Shown: positions 19,344 to 29,821, numbered from the stretch's first letter. The stretch is 64,000 nucleotides of DNA from Sedimentimonas flavescens (GCF_019264375.1 NZ_JAHVAI010000009.1:62001-126000), one strand, 5' to 3'. Made by a program: numbers and translations. Notes: generated from the letters alone by a model not told the origin.

Positions 19344-20677
19344 TGGGTGGCCTCCTCGGCGGGGCGGGTCAGGTATCCGGTCACGGCCTGACGGCGGTCA
19401 AAGACGGAACGGGCGGCCTGCATCACCTCTTCCTCGGTGACGGACATCAGCACATCGGGCCAGCTTTGGACATCTTCCACCGAAAAGCCCGAGGTCAGCG
19501 CCTCGCCATAACGGCGGGCGAGCGCCTGCGTGTTGTCCTGCGCGTAGATTTCCGAGGCGCGGATCTGGGTGCGGATACGCTCGAACTGTGCGGGGTCGAT
19601 GCCCTCGTGCAGGAACTCGGCCAACGCGGTGTCGATCGCGGCCTCGGTTTCTTCCAGCGACATGTCGGCGGCGGGGATCGCGGCGAGGCCAAAGGTCGTG
19701 TCGTCGATCGCCATGCCATCGTAGAAGGCCGAGACATAGATCGCCGTGCCGCTGCCATAGACCAGCTTGCGCGCCAGCACAGAGGTCTGCGGATTGCCGC
19801 CCAGAACCTCGGCCAGAATCGTCAGCGCCGCGGCCTCTTTCTGATTGCCGGGATCACGCTCGGGCGCGAGGTAGCTGCGCGAGACATAGGGCTGTGCCAC
19901 GCGCGGATCGGGGAACACGAGGCGCCGTTCGGCCAGTTGCGGCGGCTCTTGCGGGCGGACACGGGGCGGAATGTCGGCCGAGGGTTCAAGCGGGCCGTAA
20001 TAGGTCTGCGCCAGCGCCTTGACCTGCTCGGGGGTCACATCGCCCGCCACCACCAGAACGGCATTGTTGGGCGCGTAATAGCGGCGATACCATTCCAGCG
20101 CATCGTCGCGGGTCAGGGCCTCCATCTCCTGCCGCCAGCCGATGACCGGCGTGCCATAGGGATGGTTGAGATATTGCGCGGCGTTGCGCTGTTCGCCGAA
20201 GAGAGCGCCGGGGTCGCTGTCGGTGCGTTGCGCGCGCTCTTCAAGGATCACGTCGCGCTCGGTCTGCCAGTCGTCGGGCGAGATCTTGAGATGCCGCATC
20301 CGGTCGGCTTCCATCTTCATCACCAGCTCCAGCCGGTCGGCGGCGATGCGCTGGTAATAGGCGGTATAGTCATAGGAGGTGAATGCATTGTCCGACCCGC
20401 CATTGGCCGAGACGGTTTTCGACAACTCCCCCGCAGCCATCGAGTCGGTGCCCTTGAACATCAGGTGCTCAAGGTAATGGGCGATTCCCGACTTGCCGCG
20501 CCGTTCATCCGCCGATCCGGCCTTGTACCAGACCATATGGACCACGACCGGGGCGCGGTGATCTTCGATCACCACGGCCTCAAGGCCGTTGTCGAGCGTG
20601 AAATGGGTGACGTTTTCGGCCCAGACGGGCCAGGCAGCCAGCCATGCAACAGCCGCAGCGAAAAAGGCGCGCACCAA
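19340..20677 (-). CDS. M16 family zinc metallopeptidase, catalytic subunit
   Basis: A 445-residue exported protease with a signal peptide ending AWPVWA near residue 20. The inverted zinc motif is present as H67-Y-L-E70-H71, with a downstream Glu in the following helix region. Substrates are unknown; related periplasmic M16B enzymes degrade peptides. It is the first of a two-gene unit with the non-catalytic partner. It starts 72 bases downstream of the DUF3035 gene on the same strand. Confidence 0.93.
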   Translation of the reverse strand: MVRAFFAAAVAWLAAWPVWAENVTHFTLDNGLEAVVIEDHRAPVVVHMVWYKAGSADERRGKSGIAHYLEHLMFKGTDSMAAGELSKTVSANGGSDNAFTSYDYTAYYQRIAADRLELVMKMEADRMRHLKISPDDWQTERDVILEERAQRTDSDPGALFGEQRNAAQYLNHPYGTPVIGWRQEMEALTRDDALEWYRRYYAPNNAVLVVAGDVTPEQVKALAQTYYGPLEPSADIPPRVRPQEPPQLAERRLVFPDPRVAQPYVSRSYLAPERDPGNQKEAAALTILAEVLGGNPQTSVLARKLVYGSGTAIYVSAFYDGMAIDDTTFGLAAIPAADMSLEETEAAIDTALAEFLHEGIDPAQFERIRTQIRASEIYAQDNTQALARRYGEALTSGFSVEDVQSWPDVLMSVTEEEVMQAARSVFDRRQAVTGYLTRPAEEATQ

Positions 20678-20748
20678 TGATCCCTCCGTTATGTGGGATC
20701 AACTTACGGGCTGGGTGGCCGGTGGCAACCCGCCTGACGGGATATTGA

Positions 20749-21303
20749 TCAGTTACCCGATGCCGCTTGGGCGATGCCGCCGGGCGGGGCCGCCGGGGTG
20801 CGCAGGCCCAGCTTGCGCCAACGCTCCAACTCGGCCTCCTGATCGAGGCTCATCGGTTCGTAGGCATGGTAATAGACGTTCACGCTGAACAGGCGTTCGA
20901 GCAGGCGACCGTCATTGGCGCGGCGATACTCAAGGTCTTCGGCGGCCAGCTGCTCGCGGATATTGGCCGAGGTGCCAAAACGCGCCGCTTGGGCAACAAG
21001 TGCGCTGTCCGAGGCCGGGATGCCGCCTGCCTTGAGGCGCGCGGGGTTGCCGCCGAGGGCGGCAATGGCGTCCGCTCCGGGCGTCGGGTCGGTAATGTTG
21101 GTGCCGCCCGGCGTGGGTGCGGGCAGCGCGGCGAGGTCTTGCGGCATCTGCAGCGGTTTGGTCGGCAGGATGCCGAATTCGTCCGGGCCCTGCGTGGCCG
21201 AACGCAGATGCATCAGCCGGGGCTCATCATCGCCGCCGCCACAGGCCGACAGCACGAGGACGGTCGCAAATGCGATCCCGAGCTTGCCGATGGTTGCCTG
21301 CAT
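20749..21303 (-). CDS. DUF3035 lipoprotein
   Basis: A 184-residue lipoprotein of unknown function. The signal sequence ends in VLSAC, a lipobox, followed by GGGDDEP and a low-complexity Pro/Ala/Gly region with PDEFGILPTKPL, a stretch typical of DUF3035. The C-terminal part has a charged helix (LDQEAELERWRKLG). I chose ATG 21303, which has GAGGGAG upstream, over ATG 21330. It sits between lspA and the M16 pair, an order I associate with Rhodobacterales; lspA, its maturation enzyme, is directly upstream. Confidence 0.85.
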   Translation of the reverse strand: MQATIGKLGIAFATVLVLSACGGGDDEPRLMHLRSATQGPDEFGILPTKPLQMPQDLAALPAPTPGGTNITDPTPGADAIAALGGNPARLKAGGIPASDSALVAQAARFGTSANIREQLAAEDLEYRRANDGRLLERLFSVNVYYHAYEPMSLDQEAELERWRKLGLRTPAAPPGGIAQAASGN

Positions 21304-21372
21304 GGGCCACTCCCTCACCTGTTTCCCCATCCTCTTAGCCTATCGCTTTGGCCGCGTCACGCCAGAAAGGCG

Positions 21373-21852
21373 TCAGGACTTTTGCTGAGCCGAGTCGTTG
21401 CCGGTGAACAGCATCAGCCCGGCCGCGCCAAGGAAAACCGCGATATCGGCGACGTTGAACGAATAGGGATTCCTCCAGATCGGCAGCGACATGTTCAGAA
21501 AGTCGGCCACCGCGCCATAGGCCACACGGTCGATCACGTTGCCGAGCGCCCCGCCGATCAGCAGACCGGCCGAAATCTTGACCTGCGCCGAATGCTGGTC
21601 GCGCGCGATCCAGATCCAGACCCAGGCCGAGATCGCCAGCGCCACGGCGATCAGAACCCACCGCGACCAGCTTGCCTCGCCCGAGAACAGGCCGAAGTTG
21701 ATGCCCTGGTTCCAGGCCATCCGCAGATTGAGCCATGGCGGAAGCACATCGATCGCGCCGACGCGGTCGAGTTCGAGATAATGCACGACCAGGTATTTGG
21801 TCATCTGGTCGAGCATCAGGATGATTGCCGCAATCTTGACGGTCAGCCGCAT
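21373..21852 (-). CDS. lspA: lipoprotein signal peptidase (SPase II)
   Basis: A 159-residue inner-membrane aspartyl protease with four transmembrane helices that cleaves signal peptides of prolipoproteins. Catalytic Asp108 lies in GNVIDR and Asp136 in FNVADIAV; NQGINFGLF is the conserved early motif. Length is normal. It follows purH by 69 bases and precedes the DUF3035 lipoprotein by 69 bases, suggesting one transcript. Confidence 0.96.
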   Translation of the reverse strand: MRLTVKIAAIILMLDQMTKYLVVHYLELDRVGAIDVLPPWLNLRMAWNQGINFGLFSGEASWSRWVLIAVALAISAWVWIWIARDQHSAQVKISAGLLIGGALGNVIDRVAYGAVADFLNMSLPIWRNPYSFNVADIAVFLGAAGLMLFTGNDSAQQKS

Positions 21853-21921
21853 CCCAACCCCTAAACAAACATAAAAAAATCGTAGAGCGGCCCGCGCCCG
21901 TGACGCGGGCCGCTCGAGTTA

Positions 21922-23508
21922 TTAATGACGGAAGTGACGCATCCCCGTAAAGACCATTGCGAGGCCGCGTTCATTCGCCGCGTCGATGACTTCCTGGTCA
22001 CGCATCGAGCCGCCGGGCTGGATGATTGCCGTCGCGCCCGCCTCTGCTGCGGTGATCAGGCCGTCCGCGAAGGGGAAGAAGGCGTCCGACGCCACGACCG
22101 AGCCCTTGGTCAGCGGCTCGGCCAGCCCCATGACTTCGGCCATGTCCTGCGCCTTGCGCGCAGCGATGCGGGTCGAATCGACGCGGCTCATCTGGCCCGC
22201 GCCGACGCCCACGGTGGCGCCATCCTTGACGTAGATGATCGCGTTCGACTTGACGTGCTTGGCGACCTTCCAGGCAAACAGCAGATCGCGCAGTTCCTGC
22301 TCGGTCGGCTGGCGCTCGGTCACGACCTTGAGGTCGTCCATCGAGATCGCGCCATTGTCCTTGCCCTGCACGAGGAAGCCACCGGCGACCTGACGATAGG
22401 TGGTGATGGTCGATTTCGGATCGGGCAGCGCGCCGGTGGTCAGCAGGCGCAGGTTTTTCTTGGCGGCAAAGATCGCCTTGGCATCGTCGGTCGCCTCGGG
22501 GGCGATGACAACCTCGGTGAAGATCTTGCAGATCTCTTCGGCGGTGGCACCGTCAAGCGTCTGGTTCAGCGCGATGATGCCGCCGAAGGCCGAGGTGCGG
22601 TCGCAGTCGAAGGCGCGGCCGTAGGCTTCGGTCAGGCTCGCGCCCGAGGCCACGCCGCAGGGGTTGGCGTGCTTGATGATCGCGCAGGCGGGCTTGTCGG
22701 TGCCGAATTCGGCCACCAGTTCGAAGGCCGCGTCGGTGTCGTTGATGTTGTTGTAGGACAGCTCCTTGCCCTGATGCTGCTTGGCCGTCGAAACGCCGGG
22801 GCGGTTCGAGCCGTCAAGGTAGAAGGCCGCCGATTGGTGCGGGTTCTCGCCGTAGCGCAGGGTTTGGGCCAGCGTGCCGGCGAAGGCGCGGCGGCGCGGG
22901 GTTTCCTCGCCGATGGCCTGCTCCATCCAGGTGCTGACAGCCGCGTCATAGGCCGCGGTGCGGGCATAGGCGATCTGCGCAAGACGCTGGCGGAAGGCAT
23001 AGGTGGTCGCGCCGTCATTGGCGTCGAGTTCCGCCAGAACCGCGCCGTAATCCTCCACATCGACCACCGTCGCCACGAAGGCGTGGTTCTTCGAGGCCGC
23101 GCGGATCATCGCCGGGCCGCCGATGTCGATATTCTCGATGCAATCCTCGTAATCGGCGCCTTTCGCGACGGTGGCCTCGAACGGGTAGAGGTTCACCACC
23201 AGCAGGTCGATCGGCTCGATCCCATGGGCGGCCATGGCCACCAGATGCTCGTCATTGTCGCGCAGCGCCAGCAGGCCGCCATGGACCTTGGGGTGCAGCG
23301 TCTTGACGCGGCCATCCATCATCTCGGGGAAGCCGGTGACCTCGGCCACGTCGCGCACGCTCAGCCCGGCCTCGCGCAGCGCCTTCGCCGTGCCGCCCGT
23401 CGAGAGCAGCTCGACACCGCGCGCCGAGAGCGAGCGGGCAAAGTCGATCAGCCCGGTCTTGTCGGAAACAGAGATCAGGGCGCGGAGGAGGGGGACGGGT
23501 CTGGTCAC
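21922..23508 (-). CDS. purH: bifunctional AICAR transformylase / IMP cyclohydrolase
   Basis: A 528-residue enzyme for the last two steps of IMP synthesis. The N-terminal MGS-like cyclohydrolase domain begins [11 protein letters not shown] and includes [11 protein letters not shown]. The transformylase domain carries the Lys-His motif in IIKHANPCG and [10 protein letters not shown] near the C-terminus. It starts with GTG at 23508 (AAGGA site nearby); a frame to 23631 only adds sequence overlapping the heparinase-like gene. The length matches the family. Confidence 0.97.
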   Translation of the reverse strand: MTRPVPLLRALISVSDKTGLIDFARSLSARGVELLSTGGTAKALREAGLSVRDVAEVTGFPEMMDGRVKTLHPKVHGGLLALRDNDEHLVAMAAHGIEPIDLLVVNLYPFEATVAKGADYEDCIENIDIGGPAMIRAASKNHAFVATVVDVEDYGAVLAELDANDGATTYAFRQRLAQIAYARTAAYDAAVSTWMEQAIGEETPRRRAFAGTLAQTLRYGENPHQSAAFYLDGSNRPGVSTAKQHQGKELSYNNINDTDAAFELVAEFGTDKPACAIIKHANPCGVASGASLTEAYGRAFDCDRTSAFGGIIALNQTLDGATAEEICKIFTEVVIAPEATDDAKAIFAAKKNLRLLTTGALPDPKSTITTYRQVAGGFLVQGKDNGAISMDDLKVVTERQPTEQELRDLLFAWKVAKHVKSNAIIYVKDGATVGVGAGQMSRVDSTRIAARKAQDMAEVMGLAEPLTKGSVVASDAFFPFADGLITAAEAGATAIIQPGGSMRDQEVIDAANERGLAMVFTGMRHFRH

Positions 23509-23524
23509 GGCTGGCAGTCCTTTG

Positions 23525-25279
23525 TCAGAGGTCGGATTCGGGGCGATCCGGGTCGGTATCCCGGATTGACGCGGGGGTATCCTGTGCTTTGGAGAAGGTC
23601 CAGCCAATCTGGCACGCATAGTCCAGAACACGGGCAGAAAGCACGATTTGCTGGCTTGGGCGCGGGCGCAAACGGCCCGATTCCAGATAGACCGAGGGCT
23701 CCAGCGTCATTTCCGCGACGCCGTCGTGGCGGAAGATCCAGATCTCGCCCGATTTCAGCGCGACCGACACGGCGGTGCCGCCAAGGTCGAGCGTGGCGTC
23801 GGCCTCGGGGTGCAGGTGGAAGCGGATCTGGAACGGGATGCCGCGCAGGCCGACGCGGGCGAAGATCGTCTCGAAGCGGCGGCGGTCCTCCGGTGTCATG
23901 GCGCCAAGCGTGTCCTGCCCCTTCAGCACCGCGCCATCAGGCGACAGGGTCAGCTCGCGCACATGGGTCATGCCATGGGTCGGGGCGTAGCCGTTGTGTC
24001 CGGCCATGACATGGTCGCCCTCGTCACCATCGCGGCGGGCCCAGACCTCGGCCGGGGTTTCGTCTAGCCAGAGCGAGGGCACGCGGCCCAGAACCGGTGC
24101 GGGTGCAAGGCGCGAGGAGGAGAACCCCTCGATCGCGAGGGTCGAGTGGCTCGCGGTGGCGCGTCCGGCGCGGTGCCACTCGCGTCCGAAGATCGCGCCC
24201 GAGCCGCAGCTGACCACCAGCGGGCGGCGGCCCGAAGTCAGCTCGAAGGCCAGGGTCGCGGCATGGCCATTGGCAGAGGCGGGCCCAAGCGGCGGGCGCG
24301 CGGCATCAAGGATCACGCTGGTGCGGCCGCCATGCATCCGCGCGAAACCCATCGCCAGCCCCTCGGGCATCGGGCCGCGCACCGCCGAGGCCGCCAGCGC
24401 CTGATCGAGCCGCCCTTCAAGCCCGCGTCCGCCGCCGTGAAAGCGCGCAAGCCCCCCGTCGGAATGGCGCAGTGCGCGCAGCGTGGGCACGATACGCTCG
24501 ATCGCGGCGATATGTTCGGGGGCGGCCTTGCGCCCGGCGGCCTCCAGCGCGGCCTTGGCCCAGGTCAGCAGGGTCAGAACGTCAAGCAGCTCTTCGGGGT
24601 TGCGGGTGGGAATGCCGCCCTCGGCGTCGATCTGCTCGGCGCATTCGCGCGCCAGGGCCTCGGTCGCGCCGCTGGCCAGCCGCTCCATCCCGGTCAGCGA
24701 GAGGCCCGCGTAGATCAGCCCGGTCAGCGCCTCGAAGCGCGGCAGCCCCGGCGAGGCCGAGCGCCAGCGTTTCGACAGGAATAGCGTCTGCTGCCCGAGC
24801 GAGCGGAAGAACCCGTCGGCGGCGGCGCGCTCTTGCCCGTTGAGCAGCAAGATCGCGTGGTTGATCCAGCGGATCAGGCGGCGTCCGGTCAGATCGGGCG
24901 TCCAGCCCGGCCCCGAGCCCGCTCCGTAGCGCGCGATCCAGCCAAAGACCCAGTCCTGCGCCCGCTCGCGCGCGGCGCGATCGCCCACGGCGGCAAGGTC
25001 ATCAAGCCAGATGCAGCCGTGCAGCGCCTCTTCGAAGGCCGGGTCGGGCATCGGCAGGTCCCAGATCGCGACTCCGGGGCCTTCGATCAGGAAGCCCGCG
25101 AACAGGAAGTTGCCGGCGATCAACTGGCGACCGCGTGCGAACGATCCGATGGTGCGCGGCTCGGGCTGGCTGACGAATCCGGTGGCGGGGCGGGCGCGGG
25201 CGGCGCGCAGGGCCGCGAGGCGATTGAGCGCAACGCCCAATCGAGCCCGTTTCTGGCCTTTTGCCGCTCGTCCTGTCAT
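23525..25279 (-). CDS. heparinase II/III family protein
   Basis: About 584 residues. The central part is an alpha/alpha toroid (for example [17 protein letters not shown], and the [15 protein letters not shown] helix region), and the C-terminal ~250 residues form the beta-sandwich heparinase II/III-like domain with [28 protein letters not shown], where His residues are candidate catalytic groups. The family includes polysaccharide lyases, but this branch, located between rsmB and purH in many alphaproteobacteria, has no firmly known substrate. No signal peptide is evident. The start could also be GTG 25303. Confidence 0.82.
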   Translation of the reverse strand: MTGRAAKGQKRARLGVALNRLAALRAARARPATGFVSQPEPRTIGSFARGRQLIAGNFLFAGFLIEGPGVAIWDLPMPDPAFEEALHGCIWLDDLAAVGDRAARERAQDWVFGWIARYGAGSGPGWTPDLTGRRLIRWINHAILLLNGQERAAADGFFRSLGQQTLFLSKRWRSASPGLPRFEALTGLIYAGLSLTGMERLASGATEALARECAEQIDAEGGIPTRNPEELLDVLTLLTWAKAALEAAGRKAAPEHIAAIERIVPTLRALRHSDGGLARFHGGGRGLEGRLDQALAASAVRGPMPEGLAMGFARMHGGRTSVILDAARPPLGPASANGHAATLAFELTSGRRPLVVSCGSGAIFGREWHRAGRATASHSTLAIEGFSSSRLAPAPVLGRVPSLWLDETPAEVWARRDGDEGDHVMAGHNGYAPTHGMTHVRELTLSPDGAVLKGQDTLGAMTPEDRRRFETIFARVGLRGIPFQIRFHLHPEADATLDLGGTAVSVALKSGEIWIFRHDGVAEMTLEPSVYLESGRLRPRPSQQIVLSARVLDYACQIGWTFSKAQDTPASIRDTDPDRPESDL

Positions 25280-25372
25280 CTGCCTGCCCGATTTTCGGGT
25301 CACCGACCCGCCCGCCCGGTTTTGCGGGCAACATAGTGAAGGGGGGCGGCGCTGTCACCGCCCGATTTCGGC

Positions 25373-26638
25373 TCAGGCGGTCAGGGTGGCCATGTAGAAC
25401 CCGTCCATTCCGCCGCGCTCGGGCCAGTAATCGGGGCGCAGGCGCAGCCCGCCCTCGGGGGTGATCCAGGCCGAATCGATGCCGTCGAGTTGCGGCGGGA
25501 TGGTGCGCAGGCCGGGGTGACGTTCCAGTGCGGCGCAGATCTGCGCTTCGCCCTCTTCCGGCAGGAGCGAGCATGTGCAAAACACCAGCCGCCCGCCGGG
25601 CTTGAGCCAGCCGAGCGCCCGGTCGAGCAGCGCGGCTTGCAGGCCGAACAGTTCCTTGATGCCTTGGGCGTCCTTGATCAGCGGCAGGTCGGGGTGGCGA
25701 CGGATCGTGCCGGTGGCCGAGCAGGGCGCGTCGAGCAGGATCGCGTCGAAGGGCGCCTCGGGCTGCCAGTCTAGCGCATCGGCCACGACGATTCGCGCCT
25801 TCAGACCGGTGCGGGCAAGGTTCTCCTCGATCCGCGCCGCGCGGTTTTCCGAGATGTCGAGCGCGGTCACATCGGCGCCCGCAGCCGCCAGTTGCAGCGT
25901 CTTGCCGCCGGGTGCCGCGCAGAGGTCAAGCACGCGTTCGCCCGTCGCCGGGGCCAGCAGACGGGCCGCGAGCGCGGCGGCGGCGTTCTGTACCCACCAT
26001 GCGCCGTCAGTGAAGCCTGCCAGTTCCGAGACATGGGCGCCCGTGGGCAGGCGCAGCGAACCGGTGGGGAGGGCTTCTGCGCCAAGCCTCTCGGCCCAGT
26101 CGGCGGGTTCGCCCTTGATCGAGAGGTCGATGGGCGCGCCCGCGAGATGCGCGGCCTCCATCTTCTGCACCGAGGCCTTGCCCCAGGCCGACATGAGCCG
26201 CCCGCGCAGCCAGCCCGGAAGTTCGGGCGCGGGGAGGGTGGGCCAGCGTTCGGTCTCGGCCGCGACCTTGCGCAGCACGGCGTTGACAAGGCCCGCGAAG
26301 GTCTCGGTCTTGCGGCCGCCCGAGCGGATCAGGGTGACGGCGGCATTGACCACGCCATGCGCAGCGCCGTGATCCTCGCAAAGCTCGACCGTGGCGAGGC
26401 GCAGGAGCGCCAGCACATCCCCCGGCGGGCGCTTGCGCAGATGGGGCTTGAGCATCGCATCGGCGCGGGCAAGGTGGCGCAGGGTTTGTGTGGCCAGCCG
26501 TTGCGCGCGGGCGCGGTCGGAGGGCGGCAGTTCGATCAGCGCCCCGGCGTTGATCTGGTCGGCGAGCGACTCGCGCGCCTCGGTAACGCCGGTGATCAGC
26601 CCGAGGGCTGCGCGTCGTGCCGGATCGGGGTTGCTCAT
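25373..26638 (-). CDS. rsmB: 16S rRNA m5C967 methyltransferase RsmB family
   Basis: A 421-residue protein. The N-terminal NusB-like RNA-binding domain spans about 1-130. The SAM-dependent domain has DLCAAPGGKTLQL, LDAPCSATGT with its PC catalytic loop, and CTCSLLPEEGE, whose Cys is the second catalytic residue of the RsmB/NOP2 family. It is the first gene of the minus-strand run into the heparinase-like gene and purH, 93 bases upstream of the former. Assignment to C967 specifically is by family similarity. Confidence 0.93.
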   Translation of the reverse strand: MSNPDPARRAALGLITGVTEARESLADQINAGALIELPPSDRARAQRLATQTLRHLARADAMLKPHLRKRPPGDVLALLRLATVELCEDHGAAHGVVNAAVTLIRSGGRKTETFAGLVNAVLRKVAAETERWPTLPAPELPGWLRGRLMSAWGKASVQKMEAAHLAGAPIDLSIKGEPADWAERLGAEALPTGSLRLPTGAHVSELAGFTDGAWWVQNAAAALAARLLAPATGERVLDLCAAPGGKTLQLAAAGADVTALDISENRAARIEENLARTGLKARIVVADALDWQPEAPFDAILLDAPCSATGTIRRHPDLPLIKDAQGIKELFGLQAALLDRALGWLKPGGRLVFCTCSLLPEEGEAQICAALERHPGLRTIPPQLDGIDSAWITPEGGLRLRPDYWPERGGMDGFYMATLTA

Positions 26639-26713
26639 GCCTGCGGCCCTTCGTCTTGTTCCGAATTCCCTTGCGGCCTATATCATGCCCTGACCCGAGA
26701 CAAGGAAAGCGCC

Positions 26714-26893
26714 ATGTCCGAAGAGATCCGCAAAGACCTGCCCCCCGCCGCGCAGCGCGCGCTGGCCGAGGCCGAGGAACGCCGCCGCGCCGCGAAAGCG
26801 GAAGAACTGCCGGTGGAACTGGGTGGGCGCGATGGCCCCGAGCCCGTGCGTTTCGGCGATTGGGAGAAAAAGGGCATCGCCATCGACTTCTGA
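26714..26893 (+). CDS. DUF1674 / succinate dehydrogenase assembly factor 4-like protein
   Basis: A 59-residue protein. The charged N-terminal helix (residues ~10-32) is followed by ELGGRDGPEPVRFGDWEKKG and ends AIDF, the conserved C-terminus of DUF1674/SDHAF4, a chaperone for the flavoprotein subunit of succinate dehydrogenase. It starts at ATG 26714 with AAGGAAAG upstream. It diverges from rsmB with a 75-base gap and is followed directly by a dispersed repeat. Confidence 0.88.
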   Translation: MSEEIRKDLPPAAQRALAEAEERRRAAKAEELPVELGGRDGPEPVRFGDWEKKGIAIDF

Positions 26894-26897
26894 GCGA

Positions 26898-26946
26898 GGC
26901 CGGGGGCGCTGCCCCCGGACCCCCGAGGTATTTTCGCCAAGAAGAA
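26898..26946 (+). repeat. dispersed GC-rich palindromic repeat, copy 2
   Basis: The core CCGGGGGC-GCT-GCCCCCGG is a perfect 8-bp stem with a 3-base loop, followed by ACCCCCGAGGTATTTTCG and AAGAAGAA. It lies in the tail-to-tail gap of the SDHAF4-like gene and dapB and could act as a two-way terminator. It is the cleanest of the three copies in this window. Confidence 0.85.
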
Positions 26947-26955
26947 TAGGCGGGT

Positions 26956-27765
26956 TCAGAGCCCGAGCACGTCCATCATGTCATATTGGCCGGGCTTCTT
27001 GTCCTGACCCCAGAGTGCGGCCTTGAGCGCGCCGCGCGCGAAGATGGCACGGTCGGTGGCGATGTGACGCAGCACGATCCGCTCGCCCGCCGTGGCGAAG
27101 AGCACGTCATGTTCGCCCACGATATCGCCGCCACGAATGGCCGAGAAGCCGATGGCGCCGTGCTTGCGTGCGCCAGTGATGCCGTCACGGCCCGATTCGG
27201 TATTTTCCTCAAGCGCGATGCCGCGGCCCTCGGCGGCGGCGCGGCCGAGCATGAGCGCGGTGCCCGAGGGGGCATCGACTTTCTTGTTGTGATGGGCCTC
27301 AATCACCTCGATGTCCCAGTCGGCATCAAGCGCCTGGGCGACCTTGCGGGTGAGCTGGGTGAGCAGGTTGACGCCAAGGCTCATGTTGCCGGCGCGCACG
27401 ATCACCGCGTGGCGGGCGCAGGGTTCGAGCGCGTCGAGATGGGCTTTTTCGAAGCCGGTCGTGCCGATGACATGTACGCAGCGCGCTTGCGCGGCGATGC
27501 GGGCGAATTCGACGGTGGCCGAGGGCGCGGTGAAGTCGATCACAGCCTGGGCCTTGGCGAAGGCCTCGAGCGGGTCGTCGGTGACGATGACGCCATTGGG
27601 CTGGCCGCCCGAGACCTCGCCCAGATCGCGGCCGATCCAGGGGTGGCCCGTGCGCTCGACCGCGCCGACCAGACGTGCCTTCTCGGAGGCGGCCACAGTC
27701 GCGCACAGCATTTGGCCCATGCGGCCCGAGGCCCCGGTAATCACGATCCCCGGCAGGTCGGTCAT
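26956..27765 (-). CDS. dapB: 4-hydroxy-tetrahydrodipicolinate reductase
   Basis: A 269-residue NAD(P)H-dependent enzyme of the lysine/diaminopimelate pathway. The Rossmann loop is [11 protein letters not shown]; the catalytic region [16 protein letters not shown] contains the His/Lys pair, and IGTTGF matches the cofactor site. ATG 27765 has a GGGAG site; an upstream in-frame start at 27822 lacks support. It diverges from rbfA with about 100 bases between. Confidence 0.96.
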   Translation of the reverse strand: MTDLPGIVITGASGRMGQMLCATVAASEKARLVGAVERTGHPWIGRDLGEVSGGQPNGVIVTDDPLEAFAKAQAVIDFTAPSATVEFARIAAQARCVHVIGTTGFEKAHLDALEPCARHAVIVRAGNMSLGVNLLTQLTRKVAQALDADWDIEVIEAHHNKKVDAPSGTALMLGRAAAEGRGIALEENTESGRDGITGARKHGAIGFSAIRGGDIVGEHDVLFATAGERIVLRHIATDRAIFARGALKAALWGQDKKPGQYDMMDVLGL

Positions 27766-27865
27766 GTCATCGCTCCCAATCTTTAATTGCGGTTTCTTAC
27801 AGCGGGACGGCCAGCTTGGCAAAGCCTCGGTTGCGCGGCGCGCGGCAAAGCACTATGTGCGGGCC

Positions 27866-28300
27866 ATGGCAAAGAACCGCTTTCATTCGGGCGATGGCCC
27901 TTCGCAACGTCAGCTGCGCGTCGGCGAGCTGATCCGGCGCACCCTTTCGGATGTGCTGATCCGGGGAGATGTACACGATCCGGACCTGGGCCGGATGTAT
28001 ATCACCGTGGGCGAAGTGCGCACCTCGCCCGATCTGAAGGTCGCCACCGTCTATGTCGCGCCGCTTGGCGGGACGCTGGGTGGCGAGGATGCCGAGGTCA
28101 TGCTGAAGGCGCTGCGCCGCAACACGGCCGAGCTGCGCCATTTGGTGTCGCGTGAACTCACGCTGAAATTCGCGCCCGAGCTGCGGTTTCGCATCGACGA
28201 GACCTTCGATCGTCTCGACGAGACGCGGCGGATGTTCTCGGACGAGACCGTGCAGCGCGATATCGCGCATCGCGACGACGGTGAAGACGACGAGGCGTAA
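27866..28300 (+). CDS. rbfA: ribosome-binding factor A
   Basis: A 144-residue KH-like protein that matures the 30S subunit at the 16S 5' end. [14 protein letters not shown] is the conserved N-terminal helix; [19 protein letters not shown] and [13 protein letters not shown] follow. An acidic tail (DDGEDDEA) closes it. No strong ribosome site precedes ATG 27866. In many bacteria rbfA follows nusA-infB; here it diverges from dapB instead. Confidence 0.93.
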   Translation: MAKNRFHSGDGPSQRQLRVGELIRRTLSDVLIRGDVHDPDLGRMYITVGEVRTSPDLKVATVYVAPLGGTLGGEDAEVMLKALRRNTAELRHLVSRELTLKFAPELRFRIDETFDRLDETRRMFSDETVQRDIAHRDDGEDDEA

Positions 28301-28363
28301 GCGCGCGTTGACCTGTCCGCGCGGCTTTGCTAGCAGGCGCGCTCTCGCACGAAGGAGGCAGGC

Positions 28364-29263
28364 ATGGCCCGCAAGAAGGGACGCGACATTTCCGGCTGGA
28401 TCATCGTGGACAAGCCCGCGGGCGTGACCTCGACCGCCGTGGTGGGCAAGGTCCGCTGGGCGCTGGATGCGAAGAAGGCGGGCCACGCGGGCACGCTTGA
28501 TCCGGCGGCGACGGGGGTGCTGGCGATCGCGCTTGGCGAGGCCACGAAGACCGTGCCCTACATCACCGATGCGATGAAGTGCTACCGATTCCAGGTACGT
28601 CTGGGGGCTGCGACCAATACCGACGATGCCGAGGGTGAGGTGATCGCCACGCGCGATACGCGCCCGAGCGATGCCGAGATCGCCGTGGCGCTGACCGCCT
28701 TTGAGGGCGACATCATGCAGGTGCCGCCGCAGTTTTCCGCCGTGAAGGTCGAGGGTGAGCGCGCCTATGATCTGGCGCGCGAGGGCGAGGTGATGGAACT
28801 GGCCGCGCGCCCACTGTTCGTCGAGAGCCTGACGCTGATCGCGCGCCCTGATATCGATACGGTCGAGCTTGAGATGGTCTGCGGCAAGGGCGGCTATGTG
28901 CGCTCGATCGCGCGGGATCTGGGCGAGAAGCTCGGCTGCCTTGGGCATGTGCTCTGGCTGCGGCGGGAATGGTCGGGTCCGTTCGAGGCGGGCGAGGGGC
29001 TGAGCCTTGAGGATATCGACCGCATGGCCCGCACGCCGGAACTTGAAGCCTGCATCAAGCCGCTCGAGATGGGGCTGGCCGATCTGCCCGAGGTGCGCGC
29101 GACGGTCGAGGGCGCGGTGCGCCTGCGCCACGGCAATCCTGGCATGGTGATCGGCAGCGCCGAGTATGGCAGCGAGGTCTGGGCAAGTTTCGAGGGTCAG
29201 CCGGTCGCCGTGGGCCGCCTGTTGGGCAGCGAGCTGCACCCGAGTCGGGTGTTCAATCTCTGA
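28364..29263 (+). CDS. truB: tRNA pseudouridine-55 synthase
   Basis: A 299-residue enzyme that makes pseudouridine 55 in the T arm of tRNAs. Catalytic Asp46 lies in [12 protein letters not shown], and [25 protein letters not shown] and [12 protein letters not shown] are the other TruB motifs. GAAGGAGG precedes the ATG. It lies 63 bases downstream of rbfA. Confidence 0.96.
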   Translation: MARKKGRDISGWIIVDKPAGVTSTAVVGKVRWALDAKKAGHAGTLDPAATGVLAIALGEATKTVPYITDAMKCYRFQVRLGAATNTDDAEGEVIATRDTRPSDAEIAVALTAFEGDIMQVPPQFSAVKVEGERAYDLAREGEVMELAARPLFVESLTLIARPDIDTVELEMVCGKGGYVRSIARDLGEKLGCLGHVLWLRREWSGPFEAGEGLSLEDIDRMARTPELEACIKPLEMGLADLPEVRATVEGAVRLRHGNPGMVIGSAEYGSEVWASFEGQPVAVGRLLGSELHPSRVFNL

Positions 29264-29299
29264 GCCCGCCGCTACTCTGCGCCTGTCCGGGGAGGGGTC

Positions 29300-29821
29300 A
29301 TGATCAGCCGTTCGCATCTCAAGGGCGATGCCCAATCCGTCGCGGTCTATTCCGACTGCGAGAAATACCGCTACCTGCTGACCCGCATCTGGCAGGAGGG
29401 CGCGCCGAAGGCGCTGTTCATCATGCTCAACCCCTCGACCGCGACCGAGGTGCAGAACGACCCGACCGTCGAACGTTGTGAACGCCGCGCGCGGGCGCTT
29501 GGCTTCGGCGGTTTCCGGGTGACCAATATCTTTGCCTATCGCGCGACCGACCCGAAGGTGATGCGCGCGCAGCCTGACCCGGTGGGGCCAGGCAACGATG
29601 CCGCGATCCGCGAGAGCCTCGATTGGGCCTCGGGGGCGGGGGATCGGGTGATCTGCGCCTGGGGCAGCCATGGCGCGCATCTGGAGCGCGGCGCGGCGGT
29701 TGAGCGCTTGCTGCGGGTCTCGGGGCGCGATTTGCACCACCTCGGGCTGACCAAATCGGGCGCGCCGAAGCATCCGCTTTACATCGGTTACGATCGCCAG
29801 CCCGAGCCCTGGGCGCTGTAA
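29300..29821 (+). CDS. DUF1643 protein
   Basis: A 173-residue soluble protein of the DUF1643 family, unknown function. Visible family stretches are YRYLLTRIW, LFIMLNPSTA, DPTVERCERRARALGFGGF, NIFAYRATDP and CAWGSHG. The fold is likely alpha/beta, but no catalytic site is established. It follows truB by 36 bases. Its stop codon is part of a 16-bp palindrome. Confidence 0.88.
   Translation: MISRSHLKGDAQSVAVYSDCEKYRYLLTRIWQEGAPKALFIMLNPSTATEVQNDPTVERCERRARALGFGGFRVTNIFAYRATDPKVMRAQPDPVGPGNDAAIRESLDWASGAGDRVICAWGSHGAHLERGAAVERLLRVSGRDLHHLGLTKSGAPKHPLYIGYDRQPEPWAL

Noticed and set aside
16929-19391. An 820-codon plus-strand frame antisense to mutL and the M16 gene
   Set aside because: No motif or ribosome site; fully explained as a shadow of MutL and the M16 partner, both with clear signatures.
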